Shown here: piece after piece, positions 5,778-6,498 of the stretch
Numbering within the stretch: the stretch's first letter is position 1
Layout of the letters: every line of letters starts with the position of its first letter
Made by a program: the position numbers and the translations under genes
The notes under the pieces: generated by a model
What the model was told of the DNA's origin: nothing
What the model saw: the letters and a program-made list of their open reading frames with translations, nothing else
Database searches by the model: none
From: Alphaproteobacteria bacterium
Lineage (GTDB): Bacteria > Pseudomonadota > Alphaproteobacteria > Rhizobiales > Xanthobacteraceae
NCBI GenBank assembly: GCA_005884745.1
Contig: VAZU01000089.1
Location: 7,353 to 13,850, forward strand
DNA length: 6,498 bases
Direction of reading: 5' to 3'

Positions 5778-6251
5778 GCTTCCTGTAGCCGCCGAACCCA
5801 GATCGATGATCTCGGCCTGCAGCCCGCCATCCGAGATCGTGAGTCTGCCGACGGTTATCGGCAAATCAAACCGCCGCGGTCCCGCGCTTCCGGGATTGAA
5901 ATAGAGCACGCCGTCCTTCGTTTCGATCTTCGGCCGGTGCGAATGGCCGAAGATGATTGCGTGAAAACCGGCGGATGCCGCATCCAGATCCAGCTCGTAA
6001 AGATCGTGCAAGACGTAAATCGAATGCTCCTCGAGCTGCACGATCTGCCTGGCCGGCAGGTCTCCGGCCCAGGCGCCTCGATCGATATTGCCGCGCACGG
6101 CCAACACGGGCGCGATCTTGCCGAGCGCTGCGAGGATCGCCGGGTCACCGACGTCGCCGGCGTGGATGATCAGGTCGGAGCCCTGAAGCGCCGAGAGCGC
6201 CTGCGGGCGCAGCAGCCCGTGCGTGTCGGAAATGACGCCGATCGATTTCAT
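5757..6251 (-). CDS. metallophosphoesterase, YfcE/MJ0936 family
   Basis: This 164-residue cytosolic calcineurin-like phosphoesterase probably cleaves small phosphodiesters with two metal ions; the natural substrate is unknown, as for most of the family. All metal-ligand motifs are present: SDTHG (Asp9, His11), HAGDVGD (Asp33), VRGNID (Asn55), VLHD (His82) and FGHSHRP (His103, His105), followed by NPGSAGPRRF (119-128), the usual end of the active-site region. The start at ATG 6251 places the first motif at residue 8, as is normal, but no clear ribosome site precedes it. The C-terminal residues RAGKGA (159-164) and the stop are read from the right hairpin of the composite repeat, so the tail has been replaced or extended by repeat DNA. 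That tail lies beyond the catalytic core and probably does not harm activity. The gene is divergent from the TetR regulator, with 101 bases between them. Confidence 0.94.
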   Translation of the reverse strand: MKSIGVISDTHGLLRPQALSALQGSDLIIHAGDVGDPAILAALGKIAPVLAVRGNIDRGAWAGDLPARQIVQLEEHSIYVLHDLYELDLDAASAGFHAIIFGHSHRPKIETKDGVLYFNPGSAGPRRFDLPITVGRLTISDGGLQAEIIDLGSAATGSRAGKGA

Positions 6252-6333
6252 GGCGGAGCATTAGGCCGATGGCCGTAGGCTCGCCAGCGGGGCTTGGGGA
6301 AGCTTCGGCCCGCTCTGCCCCCGGCGCCGCGAT

Positions 6334-6356
6334 TCATGTAAGATATCCTCACATGA
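6334..6356. promoter_or_regulatory. imperfect 23-bp dyad over the TetR start codon, candidate operator
   Basis: The outer arms TCATGT (6334-6339) and ACATGA (6351-6356) are perfect, and 8 of 11 positions pair about a centre at 6345, with GATATC in the middle. TetR-family repressors commonly bind such dyads over their own promoter or start. TAAGAT (6339-6344) inside it could serve as a -10 box, which would put transcription almost at the ATG. The site could also affect the divergent phosphoesterase gene. It has not been tested against any known motif. Confidence 0.45.
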
Positions 6357-6498
6357 TTTGGTCGAGACACGGTCCGCCGCCGGGCCGGCGCGGCTATCGT
6401 CACGGCAATCTGCGCGAGGCGCTGGTCCGGGCAACGCTCGACCTGATCGCCGAGCGCGGCCTGTCCGGCTTCACCTTCGCGGAAGCCGCGCGCGCCGC
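6353..6498 (+). CDS. TetR/AcrR-family transcriptional regulator (3' partial)
   Basis: Forty-eight codons are visible before the window ends, out of about 200 expected. After a Pro/Arg-rich lead (residues 1-14), the sequence YRHGNLREALVRATLDLIAERGLSGFTFAEAARAA is the first helix and the beginning of the helix-turn-helix of TetR repressors; YxHGNLREAL with FTxxEAARAA is characteristic of a common proteobacterial subgroup. ATG 6353 is the only ATG before the domain, and no ribosome site is visible, which together with the possible -10 at 6339-6344 suggests a leaderless or near-leaderless message. The ligand and target genes cannot be told from this fragment. The overlapping dyad suggests self-repression. 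Confidence 0.9.
   Translation, partial: MIWSRHGPPPGRRGYRHGNLREALVRATLDLIAERGLSGFTFAEAARA

Noticed and set aside
5537..5830. Upstream extension of the 90-residue protein to about 188 residues
   Set aside because: The added part is the translation of the heptamer array (QKSEIRDQKSEIR-like) and hairpins, with a strong ribosome site placed only before ATG 5536.

Overview
The window is a high-GC stretch of chromosome with short intergenic gaps. Its gene content (MSOX-family flavin oxidase, uronate-dehydrogenase-like enzyme, family-1 sugar ABC importer) and its GC-rich palindromic intergenic repeats, built on CCTCTCCCC/GGGGAGAGG and GGTGGGCA/TGCCCACC, resemble what I know from alphaproteobacteria of the Hyphomicrobiales (Bradyrhizobium, Rhodopseudomonas and relatives). 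This placement is an inference from style and protein resemblance; no marker gene is present.

Plus strand, 1-5257. The window opens inside a monomeric sarcosine oxidase / N-methyl-L-tryptophan oxidase-type flavoenzyme, missing about its first 45 residues. A perfect 14-bp hairpin follows. Next come a short-chain NAD-dependent dehydrogenase that closely resembles uronate dehydrogenase, a secreted ABC substrate-binding protein, a roughly 110-bp compound palindromic repeat, and two overlapping sugar-type ABC permeases (MalF-like and MalG-like). This looks like a carbohydrate or uronate import and oxidation unit, but no ATP-binding subunit is visible in the window.

The main oddity is the start of the first permease. 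Its frame has no ATG or GTG before the first membrane helix and is closed by a TAG just upstream. An ATG 33 bases after the binding-protein stop (position 3432) is in the same frame and encodes a basic start of the kind these permeases have, but it runs straight into the palindromic repeat and stops there. The simplest reading is that the repeat inserted into the first codons of the permease, so the gene is either broken or uses a non-ATG start.

Minus strand, 5264-6251. Convergent to the permeases is a 90-residue uncharacterised basic protein with a good ribosome binding site. It is followed by a composite repeat of about 175 bp (hairpin, heptanucleotide tandem array, hairpin, with inverted ends) and then a YfcE/MJ0936-type metallophosphoesterase whose last codons and stop lie inside that repeat.

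Plus strand, 6353-6498. The start of a TetR-family regulator runs off the end. A 23-bp imperfect dyad covers its start codon and is a candidate autoregulatory operator.

No RNA gene, CRISPR array, transposase or integrase was seen. The window is mostly ordinary metabolic and transport content; the interest lies in how the repeats interact with gene ends.
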